In this document: one piece after another, positions 18,012-23,759 of the stretch
Layout: each line of letters begins with the position of its first letter
Numbering within the stretch: the stretch's first letter is position 1
Virus record (IMG/VR): IMGVR_UViG_3300034073_002798
Coordinates: 1 to 36,946 of that record
Source of the DNA: a virus
Length of the DNA: 36,946 bases
Reading direction: 5' to 3' (one strand)
The notes under the pieces: generated by a model
Told to the model about the DNA's origin: nothing
Seen by the model: the letters and a program-made list of their open reading frames with translations, nothing else
The model's database searches: none
Made by a program: the position numbers and the translations under genes

Positions 18012-18034
18012 TTACGGCCGGTTGCTTTTGGGAT

Positions 18035-19591
18035 TTAGCGGGCACTACGCCTCGCTACCCGTAGCGCACTGGCCCAGGTCACGGGGGCGGGTAGGTGTAC
18101 CCCTGGGGACGCCAGGTTAACCCCCGTTACGGGGGCCATATCCAGCCGGTAATGCAGGGTCGCCTCTCGGCTGTTCGCGTCAAACTCTACCCGCTCCAGT
18201 AGTTCGGTCAGCACTCGGCGCTTGGCCTCGGTGCCGTCCTGCTCCAGGTCTTCGCGCAGATGGGTCAATAGCCGTTGCACGTCTGAGGGTGTCCACAGGG
18301 CTACTACTTCGGCGGTGCGGGTTTCGGCTGCGGCGGCTTCCAGTTCGGCTTGCACCGCTGCCCGGTCCTGCTCGCATTGCGCAATGGCGCGGCGGTACGC
18401 GGGCGCGGCGTCTTCGGCTTCCACAAGTAGGTCCAACAGCTTGGCCGCCTTGCGGTCCAGGTCGGCGAGGCGTTTGCGTAGTGCGCTCAGGTCGCGTGGC
18501 TTGCCCTGTGGCGCGGCCTGTCTGCGCATCTCTTGGGCGATGCGGGCCGCCGTCATCGGGCTGGCCAGGTCGGCGAATACTTGTGCCAAAATGGCATGGT
18601 CCAGGGTATCGGCCTTGACCTTGGCGCCCTTGCCGAGTCGGTAATACCCGGCTCCACCGTACCATTCCCCGCTATAGGCTTGTCCGTCTGGCGACACCAG
18701 CAGGCCAGACAACAGGTATACCCTGTCGCCGGCTCGGTTGCGTCGGCCTTGCTTGGCCTGGAGCTGCGCTAGGATGGCCTCGGCTTCGGGTTCGGTAATC
18801 AATGGCGGGTGGGTGTTGCGCTGAATCTGCCACTCGGTGCGGGGTCGGTACTTCTCGCCGCCTTTATATCCGCTCGGCCCGCGCTCGGCAGCTTGGTTCC
18901 ACACGGTGTGGCCGGAATAGGTCAGCGCCCGCCACTCCAGGTCGTTCAGTGACCCCTCGATGCCCGACACACTGGAAGCCAGCCCTCGGGGTTTGCCCTG
19001 GGCGCGTAGCCGTAGGTACTGTCCCACGGCTTGGGCATCATCGGCGGGGACCAGCTTCGAGCGAATAACCGGCATCCCTTCTCGGATCGCGCCTGTGGGT
19101 TGGTGTTCGAGTCGGTAGCCTCGTGGCGCTCGGCCCCCGGCGCGGTAGCCCTGCCTGACGGATTCGGCCATGCCAGCAAGGCCCTTGGCGCGACTGGTAA
19201 GGCTGTGCCATTCGTCCATGGCCTGGAGGATGGAGCGCAGCAGCATCCCGGTAATGGGGTCGGTGTCGGGGACGTTCTTGTATTGGATGGCGACCCCGGC
19301 GCGCTCGGCTTCATGCTCGAAAATCAACGCCAGGTGGCGACGCCTGGCAATGCGGCTGGTATCGAGCGCCAACAGGGTATCCCACCCTCTGGCGCGGTCC
19401 TTCAGGGCTGCGAGGAGGCGTTGGAATCCTGGCCTGTCATCATCCTTGCCAGACTCCACGGCGTCTTCGTATTCCGCGACAACAGCCAGCCCTCTATCCC
19501 GGGCATGTTCCAGGAGGGACCGGCGTTGGGCATCTATCGATAGGTCCGAGCGGTCCTTGCTCGACCGGAGGTACAGGGCGGCTTGCGGCAT
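18035..19591 (-). CDS. Large serine recombinase (phage integrase type)
   Basis: 518 aa from the ATG at 19591. A longer in-frame reading to 19705 adds 38 residues that do not look like protein and overlaps the upstream gene. The resolvase domain opens PQAALYLRSSKDRSDLSIDAQ, with the catalytic Ser probably residue 11 and the DTSRIARR arginines at 80-84. The recombinase domain follows (RAPRGYRLEHQPTGA, then TYSGHTVWNQA). The zinc-ribbon position (about residues 292-322, SGLLVSPDGQAYSGEWYGGAGYYRLGKG) has no Cys. A C-terminal coiled coil spans roughly 350-450. Large serine recombinases integrate phage genomes at short att sites. Initiation signals are weak. Confidence 0.85.
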   Translation of the reverse strand: MPQAALYLRSSKDRSDLSIDAQRRSLLEHARDRGLAVVAEYEDAVESGKDDDRPGFQRLLAALKDRARGWDTLLALDTSRIARRRHLALIFEHEAERAGVAIQYKNVPDTDPITGMLLRSILQAMDEWHSLTSRAKGLAGMAESVRQGYRAGGRAPRGYRLEHQPTGAIREGMPVIRSKLVPADDAQAVGQYLRLRAQGKPRGLASSVSGIEGSLNDLEWRALTYSGHTVWNQAAERGPSGYKGGEKYRPRTEWQIQRNTHPPLITEPEAEAILAQLQAKQGRRNRAGDRVYLLSGLLVSPDGQAYSGEWYGGAGYYRLGKGAKVKADTLDHAILAQVFADLASPMTAARIAQEMRRQAAPQGKPRDLSALRKRLADLDRKAAKLLDLLVEAEDAAPAYRRAIAQCEQDRAAVQAELEAAAAETRTAEVVALWTPSDVQRLLTHLREDLEQDGTEAKRRVLTELLERVEFDANSREATLHYRLDMAPVTGVNLASPGVHLPAPVTWASALRVARRSAR

Positions 19592-19677
19592 GTGTGGCGT
19601 AGTCCAGCAGGATGCGTGCAATGGAGGATAGGCCCCCCGTTGGGGGTTCGCCAAGGGTGCGCAGGGTGATGGGTGGT

Positions 19678-19929
19678 TTAGCCATGGCTGCGCCTGACAA
19701 TCCATTCGAGCGCGTTGGCCATCCTGTCCATTGCCGAAATCTGACGGTTCAGAATGTCCTTGACCTGGTCAAACTCGGACTCACCTGGCACTTTCAGTGC
19801 GTCCCGTTCCTCGATCACATTCCCCCAGGCCAGCCGGGATGCGTGCGGGTGTTCGATGAGAGCGCGAACGGCGTCTTCACCCATCTTGCCGATATTGAAG
19901 GTGATAGTTAAGTACCCGTTGTCAATCAT
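19678..19929 (-). CDS. Hypothetical phage protein
   Basis: 83 aa. Begins MIDNGYLTITF and shares only the MID start with the Trp-rich paralogues upstream; it lacks their Trp pattern. The C-terminal half (SEFDQVKDILNRQISAMDRMANALEWIV) is helical, possibly dimerising. Its start overlaps the preceding stop by 8 nt (ATGATTGA), the junction used throughout the array. It is the last gene of the long leftward operon before the recombinase. Function unknown. Confidence 0.6.
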   Translation of the reverse strand: MIDNGYLTITFNIGKMGEDAVRALIEHPHASRLAWGNVIEERDALKVPGESEFDQVKDILNRQISAMDRMANALEWIVRRSHG

Positions 19930-20116
19930 GCGGGCGCTCCCGCATGGACATGGCCGGCGCTTCGTTCAGTGCGTCAATCTCTTCCCATCTATCGTCTGAC
20001 GCCCAAACTCCGCGTGCTTCGGCCCAATCTGGAATCTCTTCATACCAGCACCATACGCCGTCAGCGTCCTTAGCGTAGTAACGTGCCCACTCCGGGGCTT
20101 TGCTCCAGTCAATCAT
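19922..20116 (-). CDS. Trp-rich MIDW paralogue 6 of the tandem array
   Basis: 64 aa: [20 protein letters not shown], then VWCWYEEIPDWAE and a C-terminal MRERPHD. This is the family core (DWxxAPEWARYxAxDxxGxWxWY) and the family end (RERPxD). Short soluble proteins opening DWSKAPE are widespread in tailed phages but, as far as I know, uncharacterised. The stop codon lies inside the ATGATTGA junction shared with the next gene. Confidence 0.7.
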   Translation of the reverse strand: MIDWSKAPEWARYYAKDADGVWCWYEEIPDWAEARGVWASDDRWEEIDALNEAPAMSMRERPHD

Positions 20117-20360
20117 TCTTAGGTCTCCACTGTAGTGAAAATCGCCAATCAGCTATTGCCCCACTGGGCAGTCTCTCGCATCGACTCTCTTTCGTTGCCC
20201 ACAATTCTGTTTCTGCGTCAGCACTAGGCTTAGTCGCGTACATCCACATTTCACCGTTGGAGTCCTGGGCTATGAACTTTGCCCACTCAGGTAACTTGTC
20301 CCATCGAATCTTCATAACCCGTTCGATGGCAACGGTGCGCGGAGTTTCTATGTCAGTCAT
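20109..20360 (-). CDS. Trp-rich paralogue 5, diverged N-terminus
   Basis: 83 aa. Carries a 15-residue N-terminal addition (MTDIETPRTVAIERV) before the family core KIRWDKLPEWAKFIAQDSNG and MWMYATKP, and ends WRFSLQWRPKND. The start at 20360 is preferred over an internal Met16 because ATGACTGA overlaps the previous stop by 8 nt exactly as at the other junctions. The most diverged member: Arg-Trp-Asp replaces Asp-Trp-Ser. Confidence 0.65.
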   Translation of the reverse strand: MTDIETPRTVAIERVMKIRWDKLPEWAKFIAQDSNGEMWMYATKPSADAETELWATKESRCERLPSGAIADWRFSLQWRPKND

Positions 20361-20586
20361 GGCCGGCGCCTTCTCCGAATTTCACCGGCCTGGGCCGCCT
20401 CTGGAGTGATTCTGCCCAGTCGCCAGTGAAAAATTCTGCGTGAAAATCTTCGTACTTCCCGTAAACATCTACCCATGTTCCGCTGATTTCATTCGGGTCT
20501 GGCTCATGAGAAAACCAAGCCCATAGGCCAGACTTGTCCATTGCCACGTACCGTGCCCACTCAGGGGCTGCGTTCCAGTCAATCAT
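20353..20586 (-). CDS. Trp-rich MIDW paralogue 4
   Basis: 77 aa. MIDWNAAPEWARYVAMDKSG, LWAWFSHEPDPNEISGTWVDVYG, then DWAESLQRRPRPVKFGEGAGHD. The middle loop is unlike those of its neighbours, while start, aromatic core and the SLQxRP segment are conserved. It ends eight residues beyond the usual RP-x-D position. Junctions at both ends are 8-nt start/stop overlaps. Confidence 0.7.
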   Translation of the reverse strand: MIDWNAAPEWARYVAMDKSGLWAWFSHEPDPNEISGTWVDVYGKYEDFHAEFFTGDWAESLQRRPRPVKFGEGAGHD

Positions 20587-20785
20587 CGGATGGGCGCTCC
20601 TGAAGTGATGCTTTCCAATCCGCTACCGGTGGTGCTGACGCGCTGCGCACCTTATGTATCACTAGAGATGTCCAGCAATTCGAGTCACGCAATAAGAACG
20701 GCTTTTCCTCGTACCAAAACCAGTATCCGGCTTCGTCCATCGCAGCCCATCGCGCCCACTCGGGGGAATGTGACCAATCAACCAT
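20579..20785 (-). CDS. Trp-rich MVDW paralogue 3
   Basis: 68 aa from the ATG at 20785. A longer reading to 20842 is rejected because it breaks the 8-nt overlap rule and lacks family sequence. MVDWSHSPEWARWAAMDEAG, YWFWYEEKPFLL, then VADWKASLQERPSDD at the end. The start overlaps the preceding stop as ATGGTTGA. Confidence 0.7.
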   Translation of the reverse strand: MVDWSHSPEWARWAAMDEAGYWFWYEEKPFLLRDSNCWTSLVIHKVRSASAPPVADWKASLQERPSDD

Positions 20786-21191
20786 ATACAACCCTTTCTC
20801 TTTTTGGCGTACCGTTGAAAAAACACAAGTGTTTTTTAGCATCTTCTAATGTTGTAAAAGTATCAACGCAATGTATAGCAAACGCGCTATTGATATGAGC
20901 ATCGACCCACAGCCAACGAAATAATAAGTGCTTCTGTTGAATTACATAAAATATTGCGCCGTCGCAGCGGGTTCTCTCAATAATTCTAGTTCTCATCTTA
21001 GGGCGCTCCTGTAGCGATTCAGACCAATGGCCGCAGTAAGGCTCTGCCGTAAACTGCTTTGATGGCCATGCAGCAGTTGCCGCCCAGATAGGCCCATCCA
21101 CTACAGGTTGACCACCGTGCCACCACCAACGCTCGTCACTGTCCATCGCCGCGTATCGTGCCCATTTAGGGGCGGTGTTCCAGTCAATCAT
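20778..21191 (-). CDS. Trp-rich MIDW paralogue 2 fused to a second domain
   Basis: 138 aa from the ATG at 21191, in an 8-nt overlap with the previous stop. Residues 1-65 are the family unit: MIDWNTAPKWARYAAMDSDE, RWWWHGGQP, then HWSESLQERP. Where relatives read RPxD-stop, this one reads RPKMRTR and continues for 73 residues (IIERTRCDGAIFYVIQQKH, FTTLEDAKKHLCFFNGT). The extension is more AT-rich and resembles another small phage family with a DG-x-x-F-Y-V-I-Q-Q-x-H core. A separate gene starting at the Met near 20996 is the alternative. Confidence 0.65.
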   Translation of the reverse strand: MIDWNTAPKWARYAAMDSDERWWWHGGQPVVDGPIWAATAAWPSKQFTAEPYCGHWSESLQERPKMRTRIIERTRCDGAIFYVIQQKHLLFRWLWVDAHINSAFAIHCVDTFTTLEDAKKHLCFFNGTPKRERVVYG

Positions 21192-21381
21192 GTGGTCGCT
21201 CCTGTCGTGAGCCCTCCCAAACGCCCAAGAATTCGTGTCCAAGCGACGGGGCGTATTTACCACCTGTCAATAACCACTCATAGTTTCCTAATTCTGGTTT
21301 GCGGGAGTACCAGAACCAGATTCCGTCACTGTCCATCGCTGCGTATTGTGCCCACCTCGGTGCCTTGCTCCAGTCAATCAT
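21184..21381 (-). CDS. Trp-rich MIDW paralogue 1 (first of the array)
   Basis: 65 aa: [36 protein letters not shown], ending WEGSRQERPHD. It overlaps the upstream triple-HTH gene by 4 nt (ATGA) and the next paralogue by 8 nt. Together with paralogue 6 it is close to the minimal family form. Trp/Tyr-rich, small and soluble; possibly a binding protein against a host factor, which is speculation. Confidence 0.7.
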   Translation of the reverse strand: MIDWSKAPRWAQYAAMDSDGIWFWYSRKPELGNYEWLLTGGKYAPSLGHEFLGVWEGSRQERPHD

Positions 21382-21788
21382 GCTGCCCTCCGATACTTGT
21401 GCCGTGCGTTTTTGACCGATGACACGGTTCGGCCGAGTTTCATGGCCAGGTCTTTCAGTGTGTCTTTGTTCTTCCTGACAATGGCTATTTCGGCTGGCGT
21501 GTAGTGTTTGCGGGGTGAAGGGATTTTCTGCCGCACGACATTTCTGACTGTTCGGGTGCAGAGCCCGAGTCGCATGGCAATTTGGTAGAGCCGTTCGCCT
21601 TTTTCTGCGCGTTGGATCATTTCCGCGCGCTCGGCGTCGGTGACGAATCGTCGGGCGGGGGTGAGCCCGGTGCGCGCTTTGTAGCGTCGGATGGATTTGA
21701 CGGTGCGACCTAATTTTGCGGCCAATGCGTCGAGGGTGCCGGTCCAGGCTTTGATGATTTGCCTTTCGGCGTGGGTGTACTGTTTCAC
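21378..21788 (-). CDS. Triple helix-turn-helix DNA-binding protein
   Basis: 136 aa from the GTG at 21788, preceded by GGAGG 4 nt upstream. The frame stays open to 22907, but that part is a shadow of dnaN. Three HTH modules: residues about 4-40 ([34 protein letters not shown]), 47-88 ([35 protein letters not shown]) and 95-132 ([36 protein letters not shown]). Modules 1 and 3 are near repeats of each other. Likely a phage transcription regulator or DNA-organising protein. Overlaps the DfrB-like stop by 4 nt. Confidence 0.7.
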   Translation of the reverse strand: MKQYTHAERQIIKAWTGTLDALAAKLGRTVKSIRRYKARTGLTPARRFVTDAERAEMIQRAEKGERLYQIAMRLGLCTRTVRNVVRQKIPSPRKHYTPAEIAIVRKNKDTLKDLAMKLGRTVSSVKNARHKYRRAA

Positions 21789-21994
21789 GGTGCCTCCGGT
21801 GCGCGCTCGAGGGCGGCGACGGGATAGATTTGCACCGAGCCTGGATGGCTGTCGGATTCGATGGCGTAGCCCTCGGGTGTGAGGTGGGTGGAATAAAACC
21901 CGACGATGCGGCCGGCCCAGGCTGCGCCGGATTTCTTGCGTACCCGGTCGCCCGGTTGGAAGGTTTGCCAGAGTGGGATGAGTTCGGGTTGCAT
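21785..21994 (-). CDS. dfrB: Type II dihydrofolate reductase homologue (R67/DfrB-like)
   Basis: 69 aa. Residues 15-64 follow the plasmid enzyme R67 DHFR almost residue for residue as I recall it: [13 protein letters not shown]-x-[27 protein letters not shown]. The active-site VQIY is at 54-57 (R67 66-69), Lys20 equals R67 Lys32, and Trp26 equals Trp38. R67 is a homotetramer of SH3-like barrels with one central active site; it reduces dihydrofolate with NADPH and is naturally insensitive to trimethoprim. The disordered N-terminus of R67 is shortened here. GAGG precedes ATG; the gene starts 9 nt after the dnaN stop. Activity is likely but not shown; a non-catalytic SH3-barrel role is possible. 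Confidence 0.85.
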   Translation of the reverse strand: MQPELIPLWQTFQPGDRVRKKSGAAWAGRIVGFYSTHLTPEGYAIESDSHPGSVQIYPVAALERAPEAP

Positions 21995-22003
21995 GGGGGC
22001 GCC

Positions 22004-23101
22004 TCACAGTGCCATCGGCATCAGCAAGATAAAACGGCGCGAGGGTTCGCCGTCGTGCAGGGTGATTTTGGTTTTGGCGTCGAAGAAGCGCATTTCGATG
22101 GTGTCGCCGCCGTAGGCTGACAGGGCATCGATGAGGTAGCGTGAACTGAGCCCCAGTTGGGCGTCGGGGGCGTCGGATTCGACATCGATTTCCTCTAGGC
22201 CCTTTTCCTGGTTGGTGGTGGCGGCTTCGAGTGTGATTTTCCCGGGCGTGTGCGACATGGCGATGCCGGCGTGGAGGGTGTTGCGGTCTAGCACGCCGGA
22301 CTGGAGGCGGTTGGCGCAGTCGTGCAGCTCCTGGCGGCTGACTTTCACAAGGTATTCGGGTTCGCCCTCGATGAGGCGTTGGATGTTCGGGTAGCGACCT
22401 TCGATGTGTGATGTGCGCAAACGCCAGGTGTTGGCAATGAAATCGGAGTGCGCGCGGCTGAGTTCGATGCTGATCGATTCCTGCGAGTCGGGGTCGAGGA
22501 GTGAAAGCAGCTCTTTGACTGCGACGGTGGGGTAAATCGCTTCCCATTCGCCGATGATTTCCGGCTCGGTGGCGGCGTGGCAGCGGTGGCCGTCGGCGGC
22601 CGCGACGCGCAGTCCGGTTTGCGTGGCAAGGAAGTGGACGCCGTTCAGGTAAAAGCGCGTGTCGGCCTTGCCCTGGGCGGCCTGCACAAATCGGAGCATG
22701 CTGGCCAGTTGCCACTGTTCGATCTGGGCGTGGTGTTTCACTTCGAGCCCCTCGGATAGGGGGTAGTCGGCGGTGGGCAGGGTGGGCAGTCGGTAGCGGC
22801 CTCGGCCGGCTTTGATGTGGAGCTTGTCGTCGGCGTGGGTCAGTTCGACTTCGCCGCTGGGCAGGGTGGCCGCTAAGCTGGCCAACTTGGCGGCGTCGAC
22901 CAGGCATTCTCCGGCCTCGGCGACCTGAGCCGGGGCGGTCTGGGTCAGGCTGAGGCTGCCTTGCCCACCGGTGATTTCGAGGCTATCCCCCTGGGCTGAC
23001 AGCATGACGCTTTTATAGATCGCGACGGTGCCGCCTCTGGCTGCGCTTTCGGCGCGCTTGGCGAGCCTGGCTAAGGTGGGTGTGGGTAGGGTGAGTTTCA
23101 T
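22004..23101 (-). CDS. dnaN: DNA polymerase III sliding clamp (beta subunit)
   Basis: 365 aa, full length for a beta clamp of three repeated domains. Seen: VEKxx-like opening domain, the second-domain block KADTRFYLNGVHFLATQTGLRVAAADGHRC, and the C-terminal FILLMPMAL, close to the usual MPMR(L) end. The clamp encircles DNA and tethers polymerases, ligase and mismatch factors. No clamp loader or polymerase is visible in the window, so it probably uses the host loader. Overlaps the small Cys protein by 4 nt and leads into the DfrB-like gene. Confidence 0.9.
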   Translation of the reverse strand: MKLTLPTPTLARLAKRAESAARGGTVAIYKSVMLSAQGDSLEITGGQGSLSLTQTAPAQVAEAGECLVDAAKLASLAATLPSGEVELTHADDKLHIKAGRGRYRLPTLPTADYPLSEGLEVKHHAQIEQWQLASMLRFVQAAQGKADTRFYLNGVHFLATQTGLRVAAADGHRCHAATEPEIIGEWEAIYPTVAVKELLSLLDPDSQESISIELSRAHSDFIANTWRLRTSHIEGRYPNIQRLIEGEPEYLVKVSRQELHDCANRLQSGVLDRNTLHAGIAMSHTPGKITLEAATTNQEKGLEEIDVESDAPDAQLGLSSRYLIDALSAYGGDTIEMRFFDAKTKITLHDGEPSRRFILLMPMAL

Positions 23102-23274
23102 GTTTTGGGCTTCCTAATCGGATGGTCTTTCCACCTGGCGCGCCAGGTGCGTTGGACGGATTGGATGACTTTGGCGTCGTCGGGCCGCGCCTGGGTGCAG
23201 GTGGCGACGGGCGCCACGGGCTCTATCGGGCAGTCGCGGCCGAGTCGGGCGCAGCGTTCGCACAGGTTCACCAT
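23098..23274 (-). CDS. 58-aa Cys-rich (probable zinc-binding) protein
   Basis: ATG at 23274, TGA at 23100-23098. Translation begins MVNLCERCARLGRDCPI and continues APVATCTQARPDD, ending WKDHPIRKPKT. Four Cys (5, 8, 15, 26) fit a small zinc knuckle; similar short phage proteins with C-x2-C-x6-C occur in replication operons. The start overlaps the previous stop by 7 nt and the stop overlaps the dnaN start by 4 nt, so both ends are constrained. A longer reading in another frame (23114-23344) is Arg-rich and looks like a shadow. Confidence 0.65.
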   Translation of the reverse strand: MVNLCERCARLGRDCPIEPVAPVATCTQARPDDAKVIQSVQRTWRARWKDHPIRKPKT

Positions 23275-23552
23275 GGCGCGTTGATGGCCTGCTTATACGC
23301 CGCTTCCATGCCTGTCGGAACGTGCCACGCATAGGGCGACTCACCGGGTTTGGGTGCCACTGCCGCCGGCTTTTGCTTCGGCTTCGGCTTGGGCGCTGCT
23401 ACATTCGGATTCCGTTTCATGTCGCTCAGCTTCGCCTTGACACTTGGCATCGTGCGTCCAATGGCTAGCGCAATTTCCGCGTAGGAAAATCCCCGGTTGC
23501 GCAACTCCGTTGCCTTGCCGAGTTCGTCGAGTCCCCAAGGGTTAATGCTCAT
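23268..23552 (-). CDS. Small HTH protein with Lys/Pro/Ala linker
   Basis: 94 aa. Residues 8-45 (LDELGKATELRNRGFSYAEIA, AIGRTMPSVKAKLSDMKRN) form an HTH of the GcrA/SANT-like type; the core GRTMPSVKAK echoes [10 protein letters not shown] in the triple-HTH protein. Then a basic Pro/Lys/Ala linker (APKPKPKQKPAAVAPKP) and a C-terminal SPYAWHVPTGMEAAYKQAI. Likely binds DNA and acts in phage regulation. Start overlaps the upstream microprotein stop by 11 nt. Confidence 0.65.
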   Translation of the reverse strand: MSINPWGLDELGKATELRNRGFSYAEIALAIGRTMPSVKAKLSDMKRNPNVAAPKPKPKQKPAAVAPKPGESPYAWHVPTGMEAAYKQAINAPW

Positions 23553-23661
23553 CTTTTCCGCTACCTAATTTGTCTAGCCAGGCGTCGAGTAGCAGGACCG
23601 CCAGGATGGCGATGGCTGCAACGGGAATTGCGAGTAATTCAACAAAGAGTGGGGCGCTCAT
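23542..23661 (-). CDS. 39-aa single-span membrane microprotein
   Basis: ATG at 23661, overlapping the preceding stop by 4 nt (ATGA). One hydrophobic span (FVELLAIPVAAIAILAVLLL) followed by DAWLDKLGSGKDEH. Its layout (span, then LDA-x-L, then a short acidic tail) parallels the microprotein just upstream, so the two are probably duplicates. An in-frame extension to 23766 is Arg-rich and overlaps that gene, so it was not used. Confidence 0.6.
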   Translation of the reverse strand: MSAPLFVELLAIPVAAIAILAVLLLDAWLDKLGSGKDEH

Positions 23662-23756
23662 TCGTCGGCGTCTCCTTGGTGGTTTAGCCTCGCATCGAGG
23701 GCCAGGAATAACACCAGGCCGACGATGGCGAAGCAGATGGCTATGAAATGTTCCAT
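23658..23756 (-). CDS. 32-aa single-span membrane microprotein
   Basis: ATG at 23756, three nt after the DGQHR-gene stop. Sequence begins MEHFIAICFAIVGLVLFLAL and ends DARLNHQGDADE: one membrane helix and an acidic tail. Too short for most gene finders. Both ends fit tightly to neighbours (ATGA overlap downstream), and the design repeats in the next gene. Function unknown; a small modulator of a membrane protein is possible. Confidence 0.55.
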   Translation of the reverse strand: MEHFIAICFAIVGLVLFLALDARLNHQGDADE

Positions 23757-23759
23757 TGG

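Larger units (their letters stand above)
19922..21381 (-). repeat. Tandem array of six overlapping paralogous genes
   Basis: Six copies of a unit of about 200-250 bp (one enlarged to 414 bp) run head to tail. Conserved parts are the start MIDW, the core PEWARYxAMDxxGxWxWY and the end SLQERPxD. Every internal junction is an 8-nt overlap ATG-N-N-TGA, in which the next start lies inside the previous HD, DD, ND or YG codons plus stop. Middle loops differ strongly. The arrangement suggests serial duplication with the junction as the repeated boundary. Confidence 0.75.

Noticed and set aside
17957-18034. attP core for the serine recombinase
   Set aside because: The location is plausible, but no inverted arms or defined crossover dinucleotide can be identified without an attB or attL/attR comparison.
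19633-19646. CCCCCC-GTT-GGGGG hairpin as a terminator after the last operon gene
   Set aside because: Short stem, no T run on the minus strand; insufficient to call a terminator.
21789-22907. Upstream open extension of the triple-HTH gene
   Set aside because: It is antiparallel-frame shadow sequence (Arg/Pro-rich) across dfrB and dnaN; the GTG at 21788 has a strong ribosome binding site.
23114-23344. 76-residue minus-strand frame before dnaN
   Set aside because: Arg/Pro-rich shadow; the alternative frame 23098-23274 has conserved-looking Cys spacing and exact overlaps with both neighbours.
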